A DNA stretch of 64,000 bases from Myroides profundi (GTDB lineage Bacteria > Bacteroidota > Bacteroidia > Flavobacteriales > Flavobacteriaceae). Position 1 is the first letter of the stretch. The number at the start of each line of letters is the position of its first letter. The stretch covers positions 496,001 through 560,000 of the forward strand of contig NZ_CP010817.1 in assembly GCF_000833025.1 (NCBI RefSeq), read 5' to 3'. Below are positions 36,437 through 46,100 of the stretch, piece after piece. A program made the translations under genes and the position numbers. The notes under the pieces were generated by a model. The model saw only the letters and a program-made list of their open reading frames with translations. It searched no databases and was not told the DNA's origin.

Positions 36437-36880
36437 TTAAAACGGCAAATTGTCATTATTAGTCTCTTTAGGAATATTAAAATTATCTACAGCCTCTTTT
36501 TTCTCTTCTTCAAAAGATGTTTTTTGTCTGTAGTCATTTTCTTTTTTGGTATCTAAGAACATAAATTCTGTTACCATAATCTCCACTGTCTGTCTGTTCA
36601 TGCCGTCTTCACCTTGCCATTGACGGGTGCGTATTCTCCCTTCTACATAGATGCGATCTCCCTTAGATAGATATTTCTCACACACTTCAGCAGCTTTGTT
36701 TTTGACTACTAGATTATGCCATTCTGTAGAAGTATATTTTTCTCCAGAGGTTTTATTGACATAAACTTCATTAGTCGCAATCGGAAAACGACCTATACAA
36801 TTACCATTTTCGAAGTAATGCATCTTGACGTTATCACCTAAGTGACCTATTAATGTAACTTTATTTAGGGTGCCGTTCAT
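36437..36880 (-). CDS. ssb: Single-stranded DNA-binding protein
   Basis: 147 residues: an OB fold (1-110; NKVTLIGHLGDNVKMHYFENGNCIGRFPIATNE ... STEWHNLVVKNKAAEVCEKYLSKGDRIYVEGRIRTRQW), a short acidic linker and the C-terminal tip DNLPF, equivalent to the DDIPF protein-interaction tail. It protects single-stranded DNA and recruits repair proteins. It starts 4 bases after mutY ends. Another ssb elsewhere in the genome may be the main one. Confidence 0.95.
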   Translation of the reverse strand: MNGTLNKVTLIGHLGDNVKMHYFENGNCIGRFPIATNEVYVNKTSGEKYTSTEWHNLVVKNKAAEVCEKYLSKGDRIYVEGRIRTRQWQGEDGMNRQTVEIMVTEFMFLDTKKENDYRQKTSFEEEKKEAVDNFNIPKETNNDNLPF

Positions 36881-36884
36881 AGTG

Positions 36885-37934
36885 TTAGGATATTAGTGTT
36901 TTTAAATCTAAGGATGTAATAAAGTTATGAATTACAATCGGAAATCCAAATTTATTTAAATCCTCCCAACGTGTTTGTACAGAAGGTGTTGCTTCTATTT
37001 GTACGCACCAGAACTTGATGTGTAACTTCTGATGTGATAGCTGGTGTATGATAGCGTCAGTCGTCAGTTCTTTTATCTCCTTTATATATAAGGTGTCGTA
37101 TCGCTCTCTCAGTGCAGAGTCTATGTCTTCTACATGATGAGTGAAACTGTCGAATACTGGAAATTGGTATAGCTGTTGCCAGATATCTTTAGCTGTGCGT
37201 TGTTCTATATGAGTATTACCATCTTTATCAATGAAGATGATGAAGTCTAAATAGCGTTTTTTTACCTTTACCTTGCTTAGTTTGATAGGGAGTACAGCCA
37301 CCTGATTAGTCTGGTAGGCTACACACTCTTTAATAAAAGGGCATGATGGACAGTCAGGACTCTTCGGAGTGCATTGTATCGCACCGAAGTCCATGATCGC
37401 TTGATTAAAGGTTGCAGGGTCGTGCTGAGGAATTAGAGTAGCTGCTAGTGCTTGAAATTCTTTTTTAGTAGTATTGGTAGAGATATCAGAAGTGATACCG
37501 TATACACGTGATAATACTCTGAATACATTGCCGTCTACTACAGGTACTACTTCATCATAAGCGATAGAAGCTATGGCTGCTGCAGTATATTCTCCTACTC
37601 CTTTTAATGTAAGTAGTTCTTTATAATTAGGAGGAAATACTCCATTTAGCTCATAAGCCACCTTTTTTGCTGTTGCATGAAGGTTTCTAGCTCTACTGTA
37701 ATAGCCAAGTCCTTGCCATAAGCGCATTACATCATCTTCGGGTGCATCTGCTAAATCTTTTACAGTAGGATAAGTGGTTAAAAAGGCTTCAAAATAGGGT
37801 AAACCTTGCGCTACTCGCGTTTGTTGCAGTATTATTTCTGATAACCAAATGGCGTAAGGGTTTTTAGTTTCTCTCCATGGTAAAAAACGTTTGTTTTCTA
37901 AGTACCAAGTAATGAGTTTATTAGAAAAAATCAT
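36885..37934 (-). CDS. mutY: A/G-specific adenine glycosylase
   Basis: 349 residues from ATG 37934 (MIFSNKLITWYLENKRFLPWR). The frame runs to a TTG seven codons earlier, which is not needed. Catalytic Glu33 (SEIILQQTR) and Asp134 (VVDGNVFRV) are present, with the helix-hairpin-helix LLTLKGVGEYTAAAIASIA and the 4Fe-4S cysteines in CTPKSPDCPSCPFIKEC. A C-terminal NUDIX-like 8-oxoG recognition domain follows (about 225-349). It removes adenine mispaired with 8-oxoguanine. First gene of mutY-ssb-gldD, divergent from hup. Confidence 0.96.
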   Translation of the reverse strand: MIFSNKLITWYLENKRFLPWRETKNPYAIWLSEIILQQTRVAQGLPYFEAFLTTYPTVKDLADAPEDDVMRLWQGLGYYSRARNLHATAKKVAYELNGVFPPNYKELLTLKGVGEYTAAAIASIAYDEVVPVVDGNVFRVLSRVYGITSDISTNTTKKEFQALAATLIPQHDPATFNQAIMDFGAIQCTPKSPDCPSCPFIKECVAYQTNQVAVLPIKLSKVKVKKRYLDFIIFIDKDGNTHIEQRTAKDIWQQLYQFPVFDSFTHHVEDIDSALRERYDTLYIKEIKELTTDAIIHQLSHQKLHIKFWCVQIEATPSVQTRWEDLNKFGFPIVIHNFITSLDLKTLIS

Positions 37935-37994
37935 TGTAAAAAGTATTGAACGCAAACTTAAAACTTTATATATTTAAATTTTAATCAATTAAGG

Positions 37995-38026
37995 TTGAAT
38001 TATTGGGATATAAATTAATATATTTG
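37995..38026 (+). promoter_or_regulatory. Promoter of hup
   Basis: TTG (37995-37997), 21-base spacer, TATATTTG (38019-38026), 46 bases before the ATG. Confidence 0.7.
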
Positions 38027-38072
38027 CACACTCTAAAAATATCAGACAACAACAAAATAATTTATATCTAAA

Positions 38073-38369
38073 ATGACGAAAGCAGACATTGTAGCTAAAA
38101 TTTCAGAAAAATTAGGGCTTGAGAAAGGTGAAGTACAGGCAACAGTAGAATCTTTTATGGAAGAAGTAAAAGGATCTTTAGAAGCTGGTGAAAATGTTTA
38201 TTTAAGAGGTTTCGGTAGTTTTATTATTAAAACTAGAGCTGAGAAAACAGGAAGAAACATCTCTAAAAACACGACTATCAGAATCCCTGCACACAATATC
38301 CCAGCATTCAAACCAGCTAAGGTGTTTGTAGAAGGCGTAAAGTCAAACACAGAAGTAAAAGTAAAATAA
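38073..38369 (+). CDS. HU/IHF-family DNA-binding protein
   Basis: 98 residues with the full HU/IHF fold: MTKADIVAKISEKLGLEKGEVQATVESFMEEVKGSLEAGENVYLRGFGSFIIKTRAEKTGRNI, the DNA-bending arm with Pro (NTTIRIPAHNIPAFKPAK) and a short C-terminal tail. Forms dimers that bend DNA in the nucleoid. In this family the gene is often called himA or hup next to rng; the same order is seen here with a small basic gene in between. Confidence 0.95.
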   Translation: MTKADIVAKISEKLGLEKGEVQATVESFMEEVKGSLEAGENVYLRGFGSFIIKTRAEKTGRNISKNTTIRIPAHNIPAFKPAKVFVEGVKSNTEVKVK

Positions 38370-38396
38370 TTTATTAATCTCTAAATTACACACATT

Positions 38397-38489
38397 ATGC
38401 CAAGTGGTAAAAAAAGAAAAAGACATAAGGTAGCGACGCACAAACGTAAAAAAAGAGCGAGAGCTAACCGTCACAAAAAGAAAAAGTAG
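38397..38489 (+). CDS. 30-residue highly basic protein, possible ribosomal protein
   Basis: ATG 38397 to TAG 38489 encodes MPSGKKRKRHKVATHKRKKR followed by ARANRHKKKK; 19 of 30 residues are Lys, Arg or His. It lies 27 bases behind the HU-like gene and its stop codon sits in the stem of a terminator. Composition and placement suggest a small rRNA-binding protein; Bacteroidota ribosomes are known to hold extra small basic proteins (Thx-like bTHX, and the recently named bL38), but I cannot tell which, if either, this is. The frame is certain to be intact and is too short for ordinary gene callers. Confidence 0.75.
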   Translation: MPSGKKRKRHKVATHKRKKRARANRHKKKK

Positions 38490-38508
38490 TTTAAAACTAC
38501 TTTTTTCT
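38481..38508 (+). terminator. Terminator overlapping the end of the basic-protein gene
   Basis: Arms AAAGTAGT (38483-38490) and ACTACTTT (38496-38503), loop TTAAA, then T run. The left arm includes the stop codon. Confidence 0.8.
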
Positions 38509-38648
38509 TTTAGTAGAAAAAAGATACTGAAAAAACTTGCCTTGCAAAAGGTAAGTTTTCCAGATAGAAATATCTGTATTAATGTTTAATCCATCTATAC
38601 AAACTCATTTGGTCTTATAGACATCGTAATGGATGAGTATGGATAAAA

Positions 38649-40214
38649 ATGTACAGTGTGAATAAAGAGCTAATTATTAGGTCGAATTCTGATACAGTAG
38701 ATTTTGCCTTATTAAAAGATGGAAAACTAATTGAACTACACAGAGAGAGAGAAGAGAGTGAGGATGATGGTTTCCAAGTTGGTGATATTTTTATCGCTAA
38801 AATTAGAAAACCTGTAGCAGGACTTAATGCTGCATTCGTTCACGTAGGATTTGAGAAGGATGCTTTCTTGCATTATCATGATCTAGGTCCTAATCTTCGA
38901 ACTTTACTGAAGTTCACTAAACTTGTAAGCGGAGGTAAATTAAAAGATTACTCCTTAAAAAACTTTCCTTTTGAGGAAGAAATTGATAAAGATGGAGTGG
39001 TTAGTGATGTATTAAGTGCTAATCAGTCTTTATTAGTTCAGATTGTTAAAGAACCAATTTCTACTAAAGGACCTCGTATTAGTTCTGAACTTTCTATAGC
39101 AGGACGTTATGTAGTCTTAGTTCCTTTCTCTAATAGAATCTCTATTTCTCAAAAGATAGAATCTAAAGAAGAAAAAGAGCGTTTAAAGAAACTTCTTCAA
39201 ACAATCAAACCAAAGGGATTTGGAGTAATAGTACGTACGGTAGCAGAGGGAATGAAGGTAGCAGAGATCGAAAAAGATCTGCAGAACCTAATGACTCGCT
39301 GGAACAATATGTGCAAAAAATTAAGCGTAGCTCATCATCCTTCTAAAGTATTAGGAGAGGTTAATAAAGCATCATCTATTCTTAGAGATGTGTTTAATGA
39401 TACTTTCACGGGTATCATGACTGATGATGAAGATATGTATTACCAAACGAAAGACTATTTGCAAGAGATAGCTCCTTCGAAAGTTTCTATTGTGAAACAC
39501 TATCAATCATTAGAAGTGCCGATTTTCGAAAAATACAATATCGAACGTCAGATTAAGACTTCTTTTGGTAGAACTGTTTCTATGAGTAAGGGAGCTTATT
39601 TAATCATAGAGCATACAGAGGCGTTACACGTCATAGATGTAAATAGTGGAAACCGCTCAAACAAAGCTCAGTCTCAAGAAGACACTGCCCTTGAAGTTAA
39701 CCTTATCGCTGCAGCTGAGATAGCTAGACAGCTTAGATTAAGAGATATGGGTGGAATCATCGTAGTAGATTTTATTGATATGGGGAACCCAGAGAATAGA
39801 AAGACACTATATGACTTCTTAAAAGAAGAAATGAGTGATGATAAAGCAAAACACAAGATCTTGCCTCCTAGTAAATTTGGGTTAATTCAAATCACTAGAC
39901 AACGTGTTAGACCTGAAGTCAGTATAGAAACAAGAGAAGAAGATCCGAATGAACACGGTGAAATCGAAGCTCCTATTCTTGTAATTGACAAAATAAAGGC
40001 TGACCTAGAAAATATTATTTCGAAAGATAAGTCGAAAAAAATTATCTTAAATACGCATCCGTTTGTTGCTGCTTATTTAACTAAAGGAATTCCATCTATT
40101 AGAGCTAAGTGGTACTTAGAGTTTAAAAAATGGGTTAAAATAATTCCACGTGACGCTTACACGTATCTAGAATACCATTTCTTAGATGATAAAGGAAATG
40201 AACTTTCAGAATAA
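38649..40214 (+). CDS. rng: Ribonuclease G/E family endoribonuclease
   Basis: 521 residues, RNase G size without the long RNase E scaffold tail. An S1 RNA-binding domain (about 38-130, VGDIFIAKIRKPVAGLNAAFVHVGFEKDAFLHYHDL) is followed by the catalytic core with the metal-binding aspartates in LHVIDVNSGN and GGIIVVDFIDM. The CPxCxG zinc-link motif of E. coli RNase E is not evident in the C-terminal part. It processes 16S rRNA and mRNAs. Preceded by hup and the small basic gene with a terminator in between, so probably a separate transcript. Confidence 0.95.
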   Translation: MYSVNKELIIRSNSDTVDFALLKDGKLIELHREREESEDDGFQVGDIFIAKIRKPVAGLNAAFVHVGFEKDAFLHYHDLGPNLRTLLKFTKLVSGGKLKDYSLKNFPFEEEIDKDGVVSDVLSANQSLLVQIVKEPISTKGPRISSELSIAGRYVVLVPFSNRISISQKIESKEEKERLKKLLQTIKPKGFGVIVRTVAEGMKVAEIEKDLQNLMTRWNNMCKKLSVAHHPSKVLGEVNKASSILRDVFNDTFTGIMTDDEDMYYQTKDYLQEIAPSKVSIVKHYQSLEVPIFEKYNIERQIKTSFGRTVSMSKGAYLIIEHTEALHVIDVNSGNRSNKAQSQEDTALEVNLIAAAEIARQLRLRDMGGIIVVDFIDMGNPENRKTLYDFLKEEMSDDKAKHKILPPSKFGLIQITRQRVRPEVSIETREEDPNEHGEIEAPILVIDKIKADLENIISKDKSKKIILNTHPFVAAYLTKGIPSIRAKWYLEFKKWVKIIPRDAYTYLEYHFLDDKGNELSE

Positions 40215-40215
40215 C

Positions 40216-40250
40216 AAAAAAACCACTAGTCAGAGATTAGTGGTTTTTTT
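40216..40250 (+). terminator. Terminator of rng
   Basis: Arms AAAAACCACTA and TAGTGGTTTTT (right arm 40238-40248) around a 9-base loop, with a T run, directly after the rng stop. Confidence 0.88.
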
Positions 40251-40685
40251 GTTTCTAGCCTTTTTATAGGGTTATTGCCTTTTAATAATCAAATATTTTT
40301 TCCTTTTATATCAGCTTGAAAGAAGTATAAAATCACTTTTTGTGTTTTTAATACACTGTTATACTCTTAGGGTATGCTTTTTTTAATTATAAGTTTTTAT
40401 TGGTAAATAGAGGAAGAATGTATGATTTTAAGTTAGAAGACTTATCCTTAGTAGTTTATTTGTGGTGTTTTCTATTTTATGATTTGCTTTTTATAACTTT
40501 TTCAGTACTTAAAAAAGTAATTTAGTACTACAAAAGGTTTCATCAGAACTATTTGGTATTTATTGTTTTGGATTAGAGATGTTTATCATACTGATTAGGT
40601 GCTGTGAATAAAAAATAGAAGAAGAAGATTAGAAGCTGTTTTGAGTGCAATTGGGGAGTAGAGGAGCTTGAATAGCTCCTCTACT
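40251..40685. other. 435-base intergenic region after rng
   Basis: A/T-rich, no reading frame or conserved-looking RNA seen. At its right end (40657-40685) AGTAGAGGAGCT and AGCTCCTCTACT form a strong hairpin abutting the pbpC stop; it lacks a T run on the reverse strand but probably ends or protects the pbpC transcript. Confidence 0.5.
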
Positions 40686-43064
40686 TTATTTAGGGCTACT
40701 GAGTTCTAAAGTGATCTGAATCGTTTTAGTATTTCCATCAGCATCTACTATGGTTAGATAGTGCGTACCTGGATCTGCCTGTATAGCCTGTTCATGAAAT
40801 AGTGAGGTCTCGCCTAAGTATTCTTCATCTAGGTACCAGTACAGTGTTTTGGCAGGGTTGCTAGTGGCTGCTTTAGCTATAAAAGGTTGTACATTAGAAT
40901 AGAAGTCTTTAGTCAGATAGATTAGATCATTGTGCTTAGGATAGATAAACTCTGTTGTATTCTGCGCGTTATAATCTATACAGTCAGGTCTATAAGGAGG
41001 TAAGTCCTTATAATCACTGTGATGTCGCTTATAGAAGTGAGCCATAGTCGGAGGCAAGATGAACCAAGGCTGATTAATGATATTATCAATGGGTTCACAC
41101 ATACTATTGACTTGAAAGCTCATCGACTGATCTAAGTGAATAAGTTTGTGATAAGGGCATAGTTCTGTCTTTTTAGCACGATAGGGTACTAGCTCTGTTC
41201 TCTTGTTACAATACGGACTAGCGAGATAGCCAGATTGTGTACATACTTCTATCTCTTCCATATCATTTAGTGGTTGTTCAAACCAACTCGTACGTGGTAA
41301 TAGATTAAATACATCAAATAGTATAGGACCAGCCATACGCACTCCACTGATAGATGGACGACCTTCTCCAGAGGCATTCCCTACCCATATACCGACTACA
41401 TACTTTTTATTAACACCGACTGCCCATGCGTCTCTACCTCCAAAGCTTGTACCTGTCTTCCAAGCTATTTTAAAGGATGAGTCATAGTATCTCCATGCTT
41501 CATCTCCTTCTGGTCGATTAACTTGTGTAAGTGCCTTAAAAGTATTGTAAATGGCTCCTGCACCAAGATGTGCTTTCTCTTTGCTATCCTGTCCAAAGTC
41601 AAGTTGAACGTTCTTATTCCAGTTTAGATCTTGTATTTCGTTACTTCTATATTGACCTTTTGTTTTGTTGTAATAGTTAAGGGTAGAAGCTAGTCCTGTA
41701 TATGCTTTTGTTATCTCCCATAGATTGCTCTCAGCTCCCCCTAATATCAGGGATAGACCATAGTGATTTGGATGTTTAGAAATGGACTTGAAACCTAAGT
41801 TTTGCAATTGATTATAGAATCTGTAGATGCCATATTTCTGAAGCATTAATACAAATGGAATATTTAGTGATCTAAATAAGGCTTCGTCTGCTGGTACTGC
41901 TCCTTCATAAGAGCTATTAAAGTTCTCAGGTTTATAGCCCGATATCACTACAGGTATATCAGCAGCTAATGTTTTGGGTAGGAGTTCTGCATCATCTAGC
42001 ATACTCGCGTACAAGAAGGGTTTAATGATACTCGCTGTACTGCGCTGTGCATGGATGATGTCTACATCTTTTTTATGTTGTACTGTAGTAGGGGTATTTC
42101 CTACATAGCTGATGATATTACGTGTTTCTACATCTATGACTATAACAGCCATATTATAGATTTCGGTCTGACTATAATTAAAATAATATCCCTTCACGAT
42201 ATCATTGACACGCTGTTGAATATTATAGTCTATCGTAGTATGATTTCTCTCTTGACTATTCGTCTTAGCTACATACTGTAATAGGTGAGGTGCTATCTGA
42301 GGTAGCTCATGAGGCTTCTGTGGTAGAGGCTCTTCTAATGCTAGTAGATAGGTGCTCTCATCAAAAGTACCTTTGTCTAGTAGCTTTTTCAGTAAGGCAT
42401 TTCTTTTTTTAAGTAATGTTTCTTGGTTCTTTCCTGGGTAGATAAGACTTGGAGCGTTCGGTAGCACTGCTAATGTAGCACTCTCTGCCCAAGATAACTG
42501 TTCTGGTGTTGTCCCAAAATAACGCCAAGCAGCTACTTCTATACCTACTACATTACCTCCAAAAGGGGCATGCGATGCGTATAGGCTTAATATTCTATCT
42601 TTACTATACTTAAACTCTAGACGAGTAGCTTGTATCGCTTCAATAAGTTTCTCTGAATAGCTTCTTTTCTTACCATCTCTAGATAAACGAATAGTCTGCT
42701 GTGTAAGTGTGCTTCCTCCTCTGACTACCTTGTCAGACTGAAGATTAGCTCTAAAGGCTTTTATCATTGAAACTGGGTTAACTCCCCAGTGGTAGTAAAA
42801 ATAGTCGTCTTCGAAGGCAATAATACACTCCTTGAACTTATGAGGTACAGAGTTTACTTCAGGAAAACGCCATTGCCCATCTGTCGCTATCTGTGCACCG
42901 AGAAGTTTGTTATCATTACTTTCTATTACGGTGGAATAGGGCTTAGTGAACAATTCGCTAGGTAGCGAAAAGTAATAGAGTACTAAGAGAATAAAAGCGA
43001 TGATCGTCATCACTTTTCTCTTTAAAGACCATGTTTTCCAGTTAAAGTTAGGTTTCAGTTTCAT
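40686..43064 (-). CDS. pbpC: Penicillin-binding protein 1C
   Basis: 792 residues. One N-terminal membrane anchor (about 14-34); glycosyltransferase domain with AFEDDYFYYHWGVNP (Glu85) and GGSTLTQQTIRL; transpeptidase domain with SIIK (Ser345-Lys348), SLN (399-401) and KTGTS (536-540); and the C-terminal BiPBP-type domain (about 690-792) that marks the PbpC class. It polymerises and crosslinks peptidoglycan. It lies 59 bases behind the alpha-2-macroglobulin gene, a pairing known in many Gram-negatives, thought to repair the wall when the envelope is breached. A hairpin at 43074-43104 lies between the two. Confidence 0.96.
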   Translation of the reverse strand: MKLKPNFNWKTWSLKRKVMTIIAFILLVLYYFSLPSELFTKPYSTVIESNDNKLLGAQIATDGQWRFPEVNSVPHKFKECIIAFEDDYFYYHWGVNPVSMIKAFRANLQSDKVVRGGSTLTQQTIRLSRDGKKRSYSEKLIEAIQATRLEFKYSKDRILSLYASHAPFGGNVVGIEVAAWRYFGTTPEQLSWAESATLAVLPNAPSLIYPGKNQETLLKKRNALLKKLLDKGTFDESTYLLALEEPLPQKPHELPQIAPHLLQYVAKTNSQERNHTTIDYNIQQRVNDIVKGYYFNYSQTEIYNMAVIVIDVETRNIISYVGNTPTTVQHKKDVDIIHAQRSTASIIKPFLYASMLDDAELLPKTLAADIPVVISGYKPENFNSSYEGAVPADEALFRSLNIPFVLMLQKYGIYRFYNQLQNLGFKSISKHPNHYGLSLILGGAESNLWEITKAYTGLASTLNYYNKTKGQYRSNEIQDLNWNKNVQLDFGQDSKEKAHLGAGAIYNTFKALTQVNRPEGDEAWRYYDSSFKIAWKTGTSFGGRDAWAVGVNKKYVVGIWVGNASGEGRPSISGVRMAGPILFDVFNLLPRTSWFEQPLNDMEEIEVCTQSGYLASPYCNKRTELVPYRAKKTELCPYHKLIHLDQSMSFQVNSMCEPIDNIINQPWFILPPTMAHFYKRHHSDYKDLPPYRPDCIDYNAQNTTEFIYPKHNDLIYLTKDFYSNVQPFIAKAATSNPAKTLYWYLDEEYLGETSLFHEQAIQADPGTHYLTIVDADGNTKTIQITLELSSPK

Positions 43065-43071
43065 ATAAAAT

Positions 43072-43104
43072 AAAAATACAGGGAATTTTGTTTCCCTGTA
43101 TTTA
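43072..43104 (-). terminator. Hairpin between the macroglobulin gene and pbpC
   Basis: AAATACAGGGA (43074-43084) pairs with TCCCTGTATTT (43092-43102). On the reverse strand it is followed by a short A/T-rich stretch; it may partly terminate transcription between the two genes. Confidence 0.6.
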
Positions 43105-43123
43105 TTTAATGATTGTCAATTTA

Positions 43124-46100
43124 TTATTTTACTACTTCTATCCATTGTCCTGCTGTACGGCATCTGTATGAATTGTCATACATCGCTTCTGCATAGACTC
43201 CTGGCATATAATATTTACCTAGGTAAGATGCATTTAATACTACTCTTAATGTCTTCGTCTCTCTTGGATTAAGACTGAAGTAGAAGTTAGAACGGTCATC
43301 TCTGATATCTGTGTGTTGTACAGGATTACTCACTTCACCAGCATCTGTGTATCTCAGGTTTACAATCTCCCATCCAGATGGGATAATTTGTGTCAATGCT
43401 ACATTATCAATGCTGTTAACAGTGGTATTCGTAATCGTAATATAAGCAGAGAACTCTGTTCCTTGGCTCAGCTGAGTAGGGTTAATTACTTGCTGACTTG
43501 CATCTCTAAATGAGGTGCGAATACTGATATTACTTTCGTCTGTCAATTCTTTTCCTACAGGAAGGATACCACTATAAGCCACGCGAGCATAAACAGTAGA
43601 AGTATTCTTATTGATTAAACTAACTTCATTAGTAGAAGATATCGTTTTAAAGTCATACTCATACATATTGTTTTTTGTCGTAGCATTTGTAGTCGTTCCA
43701 TTACTTGTGAAGTCTACATTAATACCTTCTTTTGATTTATTATTCTTTACATAAGCTGAGATCACGTTCAGTCCAAATGCTGTACTCTGTGTACTCATCC
43801 ATGTATTAGAACCTAATCTTTTTGCCAATGTATTAGCGTATTCATGCATTAACTTATTATTCGATTTAGTCAGAATAAGTGTTTCTAATGCCATCGCTAA
43901 TCTTCTCTCATAAGAACCATAATAGTAATACTGAGATTGATTATTCTCTATAATAGGTGAGCTTGCTATTAGTTTATTAGCAGCTTCTTTTTGACCCGCT
44001 AAAGCATAGGCTGCTGCAAGACGTAACTTCGTATCAGCAGAAATACCAGTAGTCTCTCTTAGTCTGTTCATAGAAGCTAAATCAGCATTACCAGCTAGTG
44101 CTAGTGTGTATAATCTATAAGCCTGTGCAATATCATTATTATAACGACTGCTGTATGACCATGATCTTACAGCTTTTTGTTGATAAGCGATTGCATTAGC
44201 TTTACTTCCAATAGGTAATGCATAGCCTCTTTTTTCAGCTTCGATTAAGAAGTGTAAGATGTATGAAGTAGTCCAGTCATCAGAATAAGAATCACTGCTC
44301 CAGTATCTAAAGCTACCATCTGCCATCTGACGTTGAGCTAATGTCTTTAACCCTTCGTTGATATTGCGCTGTAGACTTTCTTTTTTGCTCTTACTTACAT
44401 AAACTAAGTCTTCTAAGAAGATCTGAGGGAATACTCCAGAAGTCACCTGCTCACTACATCCGTGAGGATATTTAATCAAGAAGTTTAATCTAGATGTTAG
44501 ATTGATACCAGGGAAAGTAGATAGCTCTAGAGTAGCTTTATTACTACCTGTCACTCCAAACTTCTCCCATTCGATTTTATTTGTACTATTCGGTTCTAAT
44601 ACGATATCTTCTGTCTTTACAGTGATAGGATTAGGATTTAGTACATCTAATTCTACTACATAAGTAGCTCTCTCTTTACCAGATATAGCTTCTATTTCTA
44701 TCTTAGAAATACCTGTTTTTTGTTGTACTTCTAAGTCACAGTACACTACTTTTTCGTCAGGTTCACTGAATGTTATTTCCTGTGTAGCATTATTCTGAAT
44801 CTTAAACTTGTCATCTGTTTTTACTTTTACAGTTACATTTTTCACATGGCTTTCCATAGCGAATACTGTAATCGGTAGCGTTACTTTCTCTCCTGGTACA
44901 GCTCTTCTAGGAAGAGAACCTAGTATCATCAGAGGGTTGTTTACTTTGACCGTTTTTTCTACACTTCCGTATGCTTTAGTAGCTACATTAGAAGCAACCA
45001 CCATCGTACGAACTGATCCTATGTACTTAGGTAGTTTTACTTTATGAGTTCCAGTTTTTCCTCCATCAAGAACGAATGGACCTAAGTGGATAACAACAGG
45101 TTTAAATCTATTTGCTTTCTTCACTTGACCAGCTCCAAGGTCTTCATCTCCCCCTATGCTGAATACTTGATTAATAGCACCACCATAAGCTCCAATAACG
45201 TTGTCATAAATATCCCAAGTACGCACACCTAAGGCAGTTTTGCTATAGAAGTTATCCCATGGATTAGGAGTCTTAAAACGTGTTAGATCTAGTAGACCGT
45301 CTTCTACTATCGCTATAGTATAGGTCATTTTTTGACCTGCCTTTTCTTTTACTTGAACAGTGAATTCTTGTTCAGGTTTTAGTTTGTCAGGCATAGTCAG
45401 AACAGGCTCTAGCTTAGTCTTCTTATTGTATACATTGATAGGAGCTACTCCATACATACGTATAGGAGAGTTATTTAACGTAGAAGCATGTGGCTGTATA
45501 GCAGATACATTGATGTATACATTAGGCGACATCGCTTCTGTAGTAGCGATTTCGAATGTAGTTTCTCCTTTTTGAGTTTTCACCCAATGTGTCTCTAATA
45601 CAGTAGATCCATTCTCTATAGAGATTAATGCTCTACCACCTTCACTAGATGGGAAAGATAGTTTTATCTTCTCTCCTGTATTATAATCTTTTTTATCTGT
45701 AGCTAGGGCTAATACTGTAGCTTCTTTTCCTTGTGAATGTTTGGTTTTACCAGACCAATAAGGGTAGTCTACATATACTACTGAAGAAGCTATATGTTTA
45801 CCATATTTATCACGAGCTACAATCTCATAAGTACCCCAGTCTTGTTCTGGAATAGTCAGAGACATAGTAGCTGTACCGTTAGAAGATGTAGTATAATCCA
45901 CCGCATCTTTATACACAGAGTAGTAGTCTGAACTACTGTAGCTAGAAGCTCCATTGTTATTAGAGCTCCACCACCAATATCCTTTTTTTCTATAAACAGT
46001 TACGTTGATATCATGAGATTTAGGAGCCCCTTGTGCATTCACAGTTATAAAAGAGAATTTAAGTGGTTCGTCTGTTTGATAATATCCGTATTTATTAGCG

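Noticed and set aside
40254..40656. Possible small RNA or gene after rng
   Set aside because: No hairpin apart from the pbpC end, no coding character; nothing to support a call.
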